A DNA stretch of 64,000 nucleotides from Colius striatus (Eukaryota > Chordata > Aves > Coliiformes > Coliidae). The stretch covers positions 60,289,367 through 60,353,366 of the forward strand of contig NC_084760.1 in the NCBI RefSeq assembly GCF_028858725.1. The letters run 5' to 3'. Of this stretch, positions 49,691 through 64,000 are shown piece after piece. Position numbers and translations under genes: made by a program. The notes below the pieces were generated by a model. It did no database searches. It saw only the letters and a list, made by a program, of their open reading frames with translations, and was not told where the DNA came from. Numbering within the stretch: the first letter of the stretch is position 1; the number at the start of each line of letters is the position of its first letter.

Positions 49691-49960
49691 GTAGCTCCCC
49701 GTCTGACAGCAGCAGCGGGCTGGCAGCGCAACGGGGCGAATACGAACCCGGACCGCCGGCACCGAGCATGCTCAGCCTGCTCGTCTGCCGCGCCCCGCAC
49801 CGGCAGCTCGGGTCCCAACCGGAGCCAGGAGGAGGGGCGTTGCGGGGCTGCTGCGAGCGAGACAGGGGCTGCTGCCGCTGCGCCCAGAGGGGACTGACAG
49901 CCCAGAAGGGCAAAGGACTGAGGCGGCAGCCGGCGCAGGGCTTTGAGCAGCGTGACAGTA

Positions 49961-52792
49961 ACCTGCTGGCTTCCAGGGTGTGTTGCACACCTGGCTCAGG
50001 GCACTTGCTGCCTTGCTGGCCCTGGTAAAACGCGAAACGCAGAGGCTTTGACCGGTTAGAGGTGAATAAAACTGAGGACGTAGTGAACAAAGCTGTACAA
50101 CCCAGCTAAAGGAAGCCTGGATGTTACACCTGTTCCAGCTGACGAACCCAAGAGCATTTCCTGAAAACTTCACCTCTCTGGCCCAGCTTCACTCTCTAAG
50201 ATTCCTCAGGAGTGGCTGGCAATTCCTATGTGATGTGCCCTGTAAGCACAAGCATTTCTCTGCTTTAAAAAGACCTGTAATGCTCCTGTCTTTCATACCA
50301 ACAGGGAGATTCAGGATGGCTTCTTAGGACTGGCAGACCAAACAGTGTCAATGAACAGCCTCTAGCGAGCTGCAGGATCTATAAAACTGTAACAGAAGAG
50401 CTAAATGTCAAAGTTGTCACAAGAACCAATAGCTATAAACTACATAAGCTGTATATAAGCTGGCCAGGAGTGAATCCAGGCTGGAGATGAGGAAGAAGTG
50501 ATGGCACAAGTTCCTTTTGGGAGGGGAGAATGGAGAGAAGGGAAATGAGGCATGGGGACCTCTTCAAAATTTGTTGAAAGACTACCTATTGCTTGAAGAG
50601 GGGAAAAAAAAAAATATTTCTTTAAAGCATTATTTTAACTAGGGCATCAGTATTCCATCTACTCACTGATTATTATATTAAGATGTATAACAAGGCATTT
50701 CAGAGCAAATGTTGCCACGTACCTAACTTTAGAATCTCACACTCCATGTGACAGGAAAAAACAGATTTACTTCCTTATCACAAGATTAGGAAACTTTAAA
50801 ACTTTAGCAGCCACAAAAGATAACAGCCATCCATTCATTTGGTGAAGCCTATTTTGACAAAATATTGTATGTGACATATATTATGGCTGTGAAGCAAAAA
50901 AAATCCCTAGGAAATACTTTATTTTTTTCTGTCTGTCTCCAGAATAACATAGAAAATCAATCCTTATAATAGATACTGTCTCTTGAACAGCCTTAACTCT
51001 GAAAAAAAGGGGAAGAGCACTTGCAAGTCATCTTCTGTTCAGCAAAAGGATAATAAGAAAAAAGTGATCTATGAAGCACATGACACACAAATAAACCAAA
51101 TAAGAGAAATTTGTAGGGAGAGATTGTAATCATGAAGAGAGAATAAAACTTTTCCTTTTGTGGACAGAGATAGACAGTTATGTTCAAGTGGTGAAATAGC
51201 TTTCACTCCTACTCCAACAAATCTTTTTAGTCTAGACTCTCCTACAACAGATTCCAACTACTTTCAAAACTAAGTCCTTCTCTCATTAATAATTACATGT
51301 AAGTAATGAGTAATCCAATAAAGCTTACAGAGTCAGATTTCCACAAAGTCAATGCTTTCAGTAGAAGGATGAAGTGTGGGAGTAGTAGTGAGCTATGGCT
51401 CCAGTAATGAAGCAGGCCTATGACCTGCCATGTGTGTGTGCAGTTTACGTACACGCTGCTCATTATTGTCAGAAGAAAGTAGTTGATGAAACATGTTTGT
51501 TAATTGCTCATCTATTCTTCATAAGCTATAAATATTTGTTAACCTTCTAACCTGGACTTGTTACTACCCTGTCAACATAGTTTTTCAAGTCTAAAACAAA
51601 TCACTCTTTTTTAAAGCATACAAGCCTTTCTTGCTTATGTCATGTCTACAGCAACTTTGAAAACAATGTATCTTTTCTTTCAGATCCCAAACCATGTGTA
51701 GAATTCAAGCCTTGGAGCACTAGCCCTCTAGAAATACTACAAGTAGAATCTATGTCCACAAAATAAAAACATTGTAAGAACAGTTGTTTTAAGAGCAGCT
51801 TCTTTCCTGGATGTCCAGGACATTCTGAAATGTTTAGCACATGTTGAAAAATTTATCCTGTTATTGTTTTGTATATTTGTAGAGATCATAGAAATACTTT
51901 TGTATTACAACCCAGAAATCATTCAGCCAGTGATTATTTGCATCACATTACTGTTTCTTTTGATAGCAGTCATAGTGGCTGCACACAGGTATTCAGGAGA
52001 GTTTAAAATAGCTCCAATGTAACCACATGATAACCACAGCCTTTGAGAGCCTAATGCAGAATACGTGGAAGGCAATGAAAATCGACAAACTGTTTTGTGC
52101 TGTTATCATGACATCAACACCTTTCTTCTTTTCAAATTGGTATTGCTATGCAATATTTTGTCCTCTTTCTAAGTCTCCAGAAAGTTCTCATCATACTTTC
52201 TCCAGGGGCTTGAAACTCAACAGAGATATCCCTTGTGCTCCTGAGTGGCAGCATATGGTTGACTGTTCTGAACCATTACCTGGAAGCGCGTGTAAATACA
52301 CAACACTGCCTCTGTGCTGGTGGGCAGGACTTCTGTGGAAGGGCAAGAAAATGGGTAAAAATAACTTGCCCTTTACAGAAATCTTTATGATTAATAACCT
52401 TTTATTGGACTATGTGACCAGGAAATGAATAAGATAATTGTTTAGGAAGAGTAGCATGAAATGAGCACTGATGTTACTTGCAAGGAAGCTTCCAACTCAT
52501 CATTCCATAGAGCTGAGAAATCATGTCTGTTTTGGAATGAAAATGAGACATTAGAAATCTAAATGTAGCACGTGCCGGTGCTTTGTATTATTAGAAACAA
52601 ATGTCAAAGGGAAATAAGTTCTGCAAGGATTGCTAAAAACTGAAATTCAGGACTGATTGTTCAGAGTTTAACAGTGTTATAGATGTCTCTTGGGAGTTTA
52701 TAATATATGACGCTTTTGCCTACCTACTTGGCTGCCTCACTGTACTGTGCCCTCATTTGACTTACTCAGTTCCTGAGTCTCCACAGTTTACA
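49961..52792. other. Intergenic DNA
   Basis: No gene or known repeat was recognised. A 133-codon open stretch at 52027-52428 (plus) has no domain I can name, and I take it as chance. Confidence 0.5.
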
Positions 52793-53613
52793 GTATTTAC
52801 AAGCCTCTTGGTGAAAAAGTTCTAACATCCAATCTAACCCTCTCCTGGCACAACTTGAGGCCAGTTACTCTTGTCTGATCATTCATTGCTGGAGAGAAGA
52901 GACCAACCTCCACCTTGCTGCAATCTCCTTTCAGGTAATTATAGAGAGTGATTGTGTCTCCTCTCAGCCTCCTCTTCTCCAGGCTAAACATCCCCAGCTC
53001 CCTCAGCCACTCCTCATAAGACTTGTTCTCCAGACTCTTTACCAGCTTTGTTGTCTGCCTCTGGACACGCTCCAGCACCTCAGTGTCTTTCTTGTAGTAA
53101 GTGGCCCAGAACTGAAGTCAGTATTTGAGATGAGGCCTCACCAGTGCTGAGTACAGGAGGACAGTCACTTCTCTGTTCCTGCTGGTCACACTATTTTTGA
53201 TACAGGCCAGGATGACATCGGCTGTCTTGGCCACCTGGGCACACTGCTGGCTCACATTCAGCTGGCTGTCAGTTAACATCCCCAGGTCCTTTTCTGCTGG
53301 ACAGCTCTCAAGCCATTCTGCCCCAAGCCTGTAGTATTGTATGGGGTTCTTGTGGCCCAAGGGCAGGACCTGGCACCTGGCCTTGTTAAACCTCATGCAA
53401 CTGGCCTTGGCCCATCGATCCAGCCTGTCCAAGTCCCTCTGAAGAGCCTTCCTGTCCTTCATAAAGCCACACTGACTGAGCCTGAACCTTTGGTTGTCCT
53501 ATATGTGCCTCACAATGGCACTCAGTATGATCTGCTCCATAACCTTCCCTGGCACTGAGGTCAGGCTGACAGGCTTGTTGTTCCCAGGATCCTCCTTCCA
53601 GCCTATCACTGGC
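52793..53613 (-). mobile_element. CR1 LINE fragment, about 0.8 kb
   Basis: The minus strand carries [20 protein letters not shown] (53078-52797) and [20 protein letters not shown] (53462-53118), standard CR1 C-terminal blocks. The 3' terminal repeat is missing, so it is truncated at both ends. Confidence 0.9.
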
Positions 53614-54299
53614 ATCTGGAAATTTGAAGAAAAGAGAGTTGCCAGGGTGACCATAGGGTGGAGGTAAAAGCTACCACAGCAAGAGGCAAGGAGTGAAATA
53701 GGGAAAGCAAAAAGGAGCAAGAGAGTGGCTGAGACAGAGTGAACCATAGTGTGCTCACTGCAGTATCACTCTTGTGAAAAAGCCTCTAAGTTCAGTTGCC
53801 ATTTTGATCATACAGGTAAAAAAGAAAAGAGAGGACAGTCAGGGGGAGACAAGGAACAGAATGAAGAGCACAGAAGGAAGCAGTTATAACCAAAAGATTT
53901 TTAAGTATTTGCAGCAGGATGGTGAGTCCGAAAGGATTGCCCAGAACAGCAGGCTAGTGAGAATACAAGTTCTTGAATGTCATCTGCTAGCTGCTTGTAG
54001 TTAGACTTCTCCTCAAATCCAAGTTTATAGACAACATGTTATACTATTGATAATATAAACAAATCTTGAGATGACTGAGTTACTCTGGTGGGATTGGCTG
54101 TCTGGTGAAAACACCAGGCCAGACAGCGATTGCACTGACATCACCTCAGCCCAGGCAGGTTCTTGCACTGCATGTGGCAGGTCTTCATCTTCTAGCACTC
54201 TGCTTTTTACTCTGCTCAGTCATTCTTGAGCATACTAGAAGTACTCTCTTAGCACAGAACTGCAATCCTTGGCTTAAACGTGTCATGCCCTGTGGCTGT

Positions 54300-54452
54300 A
54301 TGCCAGCATTGTGGAATCTCCTTCCTTGGAGGTCTTCAAGACCTGCGTGAATGCGTTCCTGTGTGAACTGATCTAGGTGGACTTGCTTCTGCAGGGAGGT
54401 TGGATCTCTAAAGGTCCCTTCCAACCCCCACCATTCTATGATTCTATGATTT
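54300..54452 (+). mobile_element. CR1 3' fragment
   Basis: It contains TGGAATCTCCTTCCTTGGAG and ends CCATTCTATGATTCTATGAT. Confidence 0.9.
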
Positions 54453-55225
54453 AAACTGCAGGGTGTTAAATGGACATAACTCCAAGAGAGAATTCAGAGG
54501 TTAAGAAACTAGCTACTCCTTGTTGGGATCTGGACAGAAAGATGGAATAGGTGGAGTAGTGTCAACAGTGTGTGGAGTGCCTACATGAATACTGAGTTCA
54601 CCCTAACACATGATTCAGTAGAGTTAACTTTCAAACTCTTCCATTACCTATTACATGCATTACTGTGTTATACCAAATTTTTAACACAAAGTTCAGTGCT
54701 AATGAAAACCTCACCTCTACACATGTATAACTTTCATTTTAGCACAACTTTGCTATCTTGAAACTGTGCTAGGAAAATTATTTTTGCATATTCTACTTCT
54801 AGAATACTAGGTTATAATTTGACTGTAATTATCACTTTTGTTGCAATACAAATCTTTCAGATGTGCATGCTTCTATCTCCCAGACAGAATATATATTGCA
54901 CTTATCAAGAGTTACTGATATGTCTTATGACTGCCTATGGACTTCTTGTTGTCCTTTGACGATCTCTTCACTCAATACAGAAACTCCTCTATAGATTAGG
55001 TGTTTCAAGGCTTTTAAGGAGCACAAGAAAATTGATAGTTGGATATAGAGAAGATTCTCCCTGGAGAGAGAGAGGGAAGGTGACTATTATAATCTGTGTG
55101 TGTTTCAGTGCTTTCTAGGGTCTGAGAAGTACAAAGGAAATTATATGTTCCCATGATCTCTTGTAGAGGAAGAGAAATCATGGCCAAATGTCCCACAGGA
55201 GCTGCTAAAGGAGAATACCTGTCTT
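54453..55225. other. Intergenic DNA
   Basis: I see nothing recognisable in this AT-rich stretch. Confidence 0.5.
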
Positions 55226-56336
55226 AGAATCATATACTTATAGAATGGTAAGGGTTGGAAGGGACCTTTAGAGCTCATCTAGTCCAACCTCCCTGCCGAA
55301 GCAGGTCACACAGGAACATGTCCAGGTAGTTTTGAAAACTTTCAGAGAAGGAGACCCCACACCATCCCTAGGCCTGTGCCAGGGCTCCCTTATCCTTACA
55401 GTAAATAAGTTTTTCCTTCAGTTTAAGTGGAACTTTTTCTGCACCAGCTTTTGTCCATTACCCTTGTTCATGTCACTTGAGATAACAGAAAAAAGTGTCA
55501 CCCCATTCTCTTGACATATACCCTCTAAGTACTTGTAACTATTAATGAGGTCCCCCCTCACGTCTTCTGTTTTCTAGGCTAAACAGCCCCAGGTCCCACA
55601 CCCTTTACTCATACGAAAGATGCTCCAGTCCCCTGATCATCTTGGTGGCCTTGCACTGGACTCTCTCCAGAAGTTCTCTGTCCCTCTTGAGCTGAGAAGC
55701 CCAGAACTGGACACGAGACTCCAGACGAGGCCTCACCAGGGCAGAGGAGAGGGAGAGCAGAACCTCCCTGCTGGCCACACTGTTCCTGATGCATCCCAGG
55801 ATGCCATTGGCTTGCTTGGCCATGAGGGCACATTGCTGGCTCACGTTCAGTTTATTGTTAACCAGGAGTCCCAGGTCTCTCTCTGCAGAGCTGCTTTCCA
55901 GCAGGACAACCCCCAGCCTGTACTGGTGCATGGGGTTGTTCCTCCCCAGGTGCAGGACTCTGCACTTGTCCTTGTTGAACTTCATGAGGCTCCTCTCTGC
56001 CCAACTCTCAAGCTGGTCGAGATCCTACTGAATGGCAGCACAGCCTTCTGGGGAATCAGCCAGTCCTCCCAATTTGGTGTCACCAGTGAACTTGCTGAGG
56101 GTACACTCTGTCCCCTCATCAAGGTCATTGATGAAGACATTGAATAAGACTGGCCCCAGAACTGACCCCTGTGGAACTCCACTGGCCGCAGGCCCGTAAC
56201 TCAACTCGGCACTGTTGATCACCACCCTCTGGGTTCTGCCATTCAGCCAGTTCTTGATCTACCTCAGTGTCTACTCATCCAAACTACACTGCCTGAACTT
56301 TCTGATGAGCATGTTGTGGGAGACATTGTCAAAAGC

Positions 56337-57055
56337 TGTCGAGGAGTGGTTAAGGGAGAATGGACATGGACCCCAGGGTATAATGTTAGGCCCGACGGGG
56401 CAAGGCAATCTGAGTTCTAGTTATATGAATTTAATGCACAATCAAGACCCAAGTCAGAGCCATGGTTAAAGCAGTTGCTGTCACATAGTCAGCGCAGACA
56501 GCAGGCCACTTTCTGCTCCTTCAAGGTCGGGCTGTTTTCAGCTAACGAGCTAACAGCCCAAGGTGGAAAACAACTACGGGAGAAAAACAAGATGGGAAAA
56601 TGTGAGGGAGCTTGCTTATCGCAGAAACCGCAAGTAGGATGAACATAAGAATGTAATCTATTAGCTGCTGTTGCTGAGCTAGTTTTGAAGCTGCTGTGTA
56701 TATAAGTTAGAGCCTGCTCTCAATAAAGGAGAAGATTTCTGCTATCACTCACATTGAGTAGGACTGATTTCTTCCCACCCAGCTGAGAATCGGACCCTGG
56801 GTTGATCGCTGCATGAAGTAGGCTTCTAGCCTGGGTTTTTCAGGCTTCGTGCCTGGGTTTCAGGCTTCGTGCCTGGGTTTTTCAGGCTTCGTGCCTGGGT
56901 TTCAGGCTTCGTGCCTGGGTTTCAGGCCTTCGTGCCTGGGTTTTTCAGGCTTCGTGCCTGGGTTTCAGGCTTCGTGCCTGGGTTTCAGGCTTTGTGCCTG
57001 GGTTTCAGGCTTTGAGCCTGGGTTTTTCAGGCCAAGAGCTGAAAACTTCGCGGCA
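56337..57055 (+). mobile_element. Solo LTR with internal hairpin minisatellite, inserted in CR1
   Basis: The LTR is 719 bp, starting TGTCGAGG and ending CGCGGCA. It is flanked by AAAAGC on both sides (56331-56336 and 57056-57061), a perfect 6-bp target-site duplication. The 6-bp duplication points to a class II (beta- or alpharetrovirus-like, ERVK-type) element, unlike the 5-bp ERVL-type LTRs elsewhere. A TATAAG box lies at 56701 and AATAAA at 56722-56727, followed by a tandem repeat block. No internal retroviral region remains. The perfect duplication and clean edges suggest a younger insertion than the CR1 it split. Confidence 0.9.
56826..57032 (+). repeat. About ten 20-23-bp units inside the solo LTR
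   Basis: The unit is CAGGCTTCGTGCCTGGGTTT with a variable T run. Nine clear copies run from 56841, after one degenerate copy. Each unit contains the self-complementary core AGGC-TTCGT-GCCT. Confidence 0.95.
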
Positions 57056-57687
57056 AAAAGCCTTGCTGAAGTAAAGGTAAGATTACATTGACTGCTCTCC
57101 CCTCATCTCGTCAGGTAGTTATACTATCACAGAAGGCGATCAGATTGGTCAAACAGGATTTCCCCTTGGTGAATCCACGTTGACTTCCTTGATAACCATC
57201 TTTTTCTTTGTGTGTTTAGAGATGACATAGTTCCATTACCTTTCCAGGGATGGAGGTGAGGCTGACCAGCCTGTAGTTTCCTGGGTCGTCCTTTTTTGAA
57301 GACTGGAGTGACATTGGCCTTCTTCCAGTCGTCAGATACCTCACCTGTCCTCCATGAAAATTAAAAAATGATAGAAAGTGACTTAGCAGCAACCTCAGCC
57401 AGCACTCTCAGCATTCCTGGGTGTATCCTGTCAGGACCCATGGATTTGTGGGTGGTTGTGGGTGTACAGCTTGCCTAACAGGTCTCTAACCCAATCCTCC
57501 AGCAAGGGAAGGTCTTCCATTCTGCAGACTATCTCACTATTCTCCAAAGGCTTGGCTTCCCCAGGCTGTAAAGACTGAAGGAAAGAAGTCATTTGGTAGT
57601 TCCACTTTCTCTGCATCCTCTGTCACCAGTGTGCCCTCCTAGTTCAACAGCATCTTGGGGTTGTAGCGGTTGCAATCCACTGTACCT

Positions 57688-58003
57688 AAAGGGTGGACGT
57701 AAAGAGGATTTGTTCTTCAGTGTCCAGTGACAGGACTAGGGGTAATGCGCATAAGCTGGAACACAAAAAGTTTCTCTTAAACAGAAGGAAAAACTTCTTT
57801 GCTGTGAGGCTGAGGGAGCCCTGGCACAGGCTGCCCAGGGAGGGTGCGGAGTTTGCTTCCTTGGAGGTCTTCATGACCCGCCTGGACAAGTTCCTGTGTG
57901 ACCTGATCTAGGTGGAACTGCTTGAGCGGGGGGGTTGGACTAGATGATCTCTTCGGACCCAGACCATTCTGTGATTCTGTGATTCTGTGATTGATTCTAT
58001 GAG
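57688..58003 (+). mobile_element. CR1 3' fragment directly upstream of RPS12
   Basis: It contains GCCCTGGCACAGGCTGCCC and GGACTAGATGATCTCT, and ends in repeated GATTCTGTGATTCTATGAG. It ends about 130 bp before the RPS12 transcription start and lies tail-away from the minus CR1 beside it. Confidence 0.92.
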
Positions 58004-58104
58004 GCTCCTCAGGCTCCGCCGGAGCTGCCGCACGGCTAGCGCTGTGGCGGATCAGGCAGCGCGGACGACAGCCCCACGCCCGCGCGAGCTGGGGTCCTCG
58101 TGTG

Positions 58105-58143
58105 CTATAAGAAAGCGAGGCGGAAGGCCCGCCTTCCTCTTTC
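58105..58143 (+). promoter_or_regulatory. RPS12: RPS12 core promoter: TATA-like box and 5' TOP start
   Basis: CTATAAGA at 58105-58112 lies about 27 bp before the pyrimidine tract CCTTCCTCTTTC at 58132-58143. This is the normal arrangement for a ribosomal-protein gene starting at a C within a 5' TOP tract, which puts translation under mTOR/LARP1 control. Confidence 0.8.
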
Positions 58144-58344
58144 GCTGGTAGCTGGCCGCGGTGCCGGGGTGAGTAGCAACAATGGCGCCGGGGCCTGCCG
58201 AGCTGAATCTTCGCTGTCGGCTGGGCATCGCGGCGGGAGCGGGCCGGGCGGGGGCCCCGGGGCGGTCAGCGCCACTCACCAGGACGGCCTGTGTCTGTAT
58301 TTGCAGCAGGAAGCCGGGCGGGAACAGCACCCACCGAGAGCGCC

Positions 58345-61818
<3,474 letters not shown>

Positions 61819-61824
61819 ATGGAA

Positions 61825-61830
61825 AATAAA
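61825..61830 (+). terminator. RPS12: RPS12 polyadenylation signal
   Basis: AATAAA lies 7 bases after the stop codon. The very short 3' UTR is normal for ribosomal-protein genes. Confidence 0.93.
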
Positions 61831-61849
61831 TTTTGAACCTGACTAGTGT

Positions 61850-62943
61850 GTTGTGTGATTAATGACTAGATGTTGTGGAATGGTTCTTTTAAGTTGCAGA
61901 AGATAACACCAGAAAATGAAATGATTATGCAGATCTTGGTGCATTTGATTAGGATGTTAATTCTGACAGCTTGCTAAAAAGATAATGGGAATCCTTGCTC
62001 TTCCCATCCTTAGGGTGCCTCTATTTCCTGTTCCTACCCTAGAGCTTACCAACTGAAGAAGCTTTGCACAGATTCAGTTGCAAAAATGCTGGCAGTTGGT
62101 TCTAACCTTTGCTTGGCAGTGCTTGGGCCTGTCCTTCTGCAGTTTTGGAATAACTTGTTAGGATAGGTCTTAAAGTGCTATGAAAATTTGTCTCCCTCTG
62201 CTGAAACAAATGAGGATAATGGCCTGAACTGTTACCCAAGTCTTCTGAGTTGCAGAGTTTTTTAAATGCTGTCTTAATTTATTCATGGAACTTGCTTGAC
62301 ACAAGGTATGTCCTGTTCTGTTTCTATTTTTCCCCTCTCAATTCTGAAGCAAATTATGGGTGGAATTAGCTTCCTACAACTAGCATTGTCATGTACTACT
62401 CATTCTGTAGGAGCTTTTAGTAGTCAAGGTAGCCAGTTAAGATCTCTTGGTCAAATAAGGCAATATTGGACTCTTGTTTTCTATAGTAGTTGGAAGATGT
62501 ACAGAACTTAAGTTTTGTCATTTTTTAATTTTTTTAGAAATGAGGTGGGATTCTAACTGGAATTCAAGATCACTTTCTCTGATGCAGTTTGTTATATACA
62601 TCTTAATGTTTTCTATGAAGCAGCTCTAAGTAGACTCAAAGAGCTGCTCCATTATGCTGATAAGTAGGATATACATGAGGGGCTGGGCATCTGTAGACTA
62701 GAGATGGTTGTACCTGTTTACAAACCGTAATGAAAATTCAACCCAAGGGTCTGAGAAGTAAACTTTTTTTTGGTATCTGGTAATGTGATAGAGAGGCAGG
62801 CACCTTCTCCAGATGCTGGGCTCAGATGCACCTTCTCAGAGCTCTTGTTAAAGCCCTTGTACTGCCAGAGCTTTCTTGAAGCTAGATCTAACTTGACACG
62901 GATTTTTGAGAGGTTCATCTAGTAACTTTTTCAGGTGACCTGA
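61850..62943. other. Region downstream of RPS12
   Basis: No protein gene is seen. It contains the decayed snoRNA copy at 62187-62258. Confidence 0.6.
62187..62258 (+). pseudogene. Decayed copy of the intron 4 box C/D snoRNA
   Basis: TTTGTCTCCCTCTGCTGAAA aligns with TTTGGCTCCCTCTACTGATA of the snoRNA at 60791. The 3' half also matches (GTTACCCAA then CTTCTGAG). Box D and D' are kept, but box C is not recognisable and the terminal stem is lost. It lies outside any intron, about 0.35 kb past the RPS12 poly(A) signal. Confidence 0.7.
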
Positions 62944-63200
62944 ATCATATAGGATGATAGGGTTGGAAGAGACCTTTCCCTGCAGAAGCAGGTCAACCTA
63001 GATCAGATTGCATCGGAACACATCCAGAGGTGGGTCTTGAAAGACCTCCAGGGAAGGAGACTCTACACCCTCCCTGGGCAGCCTGTGCCAGGACTCTGTC
63101 ACCCTCACAGTAAAATAGTTTTTTCTTATATTTAAATGTAACCTTTTGTGTTGTAGCCTCATCCCGTTACCCCTTGTCCTGTCACTAGATAAAATAAATG
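62944..63200 (-). mobile_element. CR1 3' fragment
   Basis: The plus strand opens AATCATATAGGATGATAGGG. The minus strand reads the CR1 C-terminal block [19 protein letters not shown]. Confidence 0.9.
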
Positions 63201-64000
63201 ACAAAAAGTTCTCTGTTTAAAATCTGATTAAAAACAAGTAGTGTATTCTTTCACTGAAAAATGTTCAGTCTTGTCTCTGAAGCTCTCGGTGGAGGAGTTA
63301 AAGTAGCTTTTAACATTTTAGTTAATGTCAAGCTAGTATGGCAAATAAAAGAGGATTTAACAGAAGTGCTTGAGTTACTGTTTTCCATTTGGATGTTTTT
63401 GAGCATATTTGAGACTACAGAAATTCACTTGTGTAGCTAAGAACCTTAGTTGCAGGTTTCATTGAATTACTGAAAGTTTTAAACCACCAAAAATAGAAAT
63501 AATCTCTTAATATTCCTTTATAAATGGATTTGAAACACTTCATGGAAAAAACTTTGTCAGTTGAGATTTAGCTAATTTTCATGGTTTGACTCTTGAACAC
63601 AAAAGCACACCTCATCTTTTGTCCTGTCTTAAGAAGCTGCATCTTCCCAAGAATGCTGGATAATTATGGTTTGCTTTTCCTTGGCTATCTATCAAATTCA
63701 CAAAGGGAATTGGGATCTAAATGAGCTCATAACCTAAGTTCAATGGCCTGGGGATTGCTGAGGTTGAAAATTATTTAAATTGATCATGCTTCTGTGCCAC
63801 AACATTTTTTGCCTGCTAGTAATGAAGTCCTTTTAATTTCTTACGTTTCTGGATGCAGGGTAGCAAGTGCACAATCCAGTAAGGCCCTCCAAGTTACTGG
63901 GTGAAGATTTTAAAAACTGATAAAAATCCATTTATTTCAAATTTCAAGGAAGTCTTTGCTAAGCTTGTGCAAGCAAACAGTTTTTCCAGATGTTTGTCTT
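63201..64000. other. Right-edge intergenic DNA
   Basis: No gene or repeat was recognised. Confidence 0.5.

Larger units (their letters stand above)
49180..49960. promoter_or_regulatory. CpG island at the 5' end of SLC18B1
   Basis: The stretch is strongly GC-rich with dense CpG, against AT-rich flanks, and begins about 180 bp upstream of the first recognised SLC18B1 exon. It should hold the promoter and non-coding or short coding first exon. It contains two small tandem arrays, listed separately. Long open frames on both strands here are side effects of GC richness. Confidence 0.8.
55226..57685 (-). mobile_element. CR1 LINE, about 1.7 kb, split by a solo LTR
   Basis: The 3' part is 55226-56336 (plus strand opens AGAATCATATACTTATAGAA). 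The minus strand carries [20 protein letters not shown], and [20 protein letters not shown] at about 56225-56025. The RT region resumes at 57056-57685, after the LTR. It is a longer CR1 remnant than most in the window, but interrupted and dead. Confidence 0.92.

Noticed and set aside
49240-50173. Long open frames (100-200 codons) on both strands around the CpG island
   Set aside because: GC-rich DNA with tandem repeats has few stop codons. The readings are low-complexity, overlap in several frames and match no family. The arrays explain the repeated peptide-like patterns.
52027-52428. 133-codon open frame (plus)
   Set aside because: There is no recognisable domain, splice partner or neighbour logic. 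Length alone is compatible with chance in 64 kb.
56849-57091. Open frame with a repeating peptide pattern
   Set aside because: It is the translation of the LTR minisatellite and not a protein-coding signal.

Overview
This 64-kb window is vertebrate nuclear DNA, almost certainly from a bird. The evidence is spliced genes with GT-AG introns, many 5'-truncated CR1 LINEs whose 3' ends carry the avian ATTCTATG-type repeat, solo LTRs of avian ERVL-like type, and a gene order of vanin genes, SLC18B1 and RPS12 in the same relative orientations as on human 6q23. The species cannot be read from the sequence. No prokaryotic, viral-genome or CRISPR feature is present.

Layout. (1) 0.6-2.8 kb: the first two exons of a third vanin gene that runs off the left edge (minus strand), plus a separate copy of another vanin first exon. 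(2) 6.6-14.4 kb: a complete seven-exon vanin (copy B, minus, 499 aa), with a decayed extra first exon just upstream. (3) 15.5-22.4 kb: a repeat block of two solo LTRs and two CR1s. (4) 22.8-28.0 kb: a second complete seven-exon vanin (copy A, minus, 497 aa). (5) 30.5-49.0 kb: SLC18B1 (minus, 13 coding exons recognised), with many TEs in its introns and a CpG island at 49.2-49.9 kb. (6) 50-58 kb: intergenic DNA rich in CR1, including a CR1 split by a solo LTR. (7) 58.1-61.85 kb: RPS12 (plus), with a TATA/TOP promoter and intronic snoRNAs.

Function. The vanins are pantetheinases, which release pantothenate and cysteamine from pantetheine. SLC18B1 is a vesicular polyamine transporter and RPS12 a small-subunit ribosomal protein whose introns host snoRNAs. 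They are syntenic neighbours, not an operon or pathway.

The most notable signals are: vanin exons shared at near identity while their flanks are diverged (exon 6 of copies A and B; exons 1-2 of copy B and the left-edge gene), suggesting gene conversion within the cluster; relic first exons upstream of vanin genes; both complete vanins ending before the GPI-anchor tail; an alanine beside the catalytic cysteine in copy A; a box C/D snoRNA with a 10-nt 18S antisense element and a decayed copy beyond the RPS12 3' end; and a solo LTR carrying about ten tandem TTCG-type hairpins. I found no clearly new multi-gene system. The exon boundaries were read by eye from splice signals and protein-family similarity recalled from memory, not from alignments.
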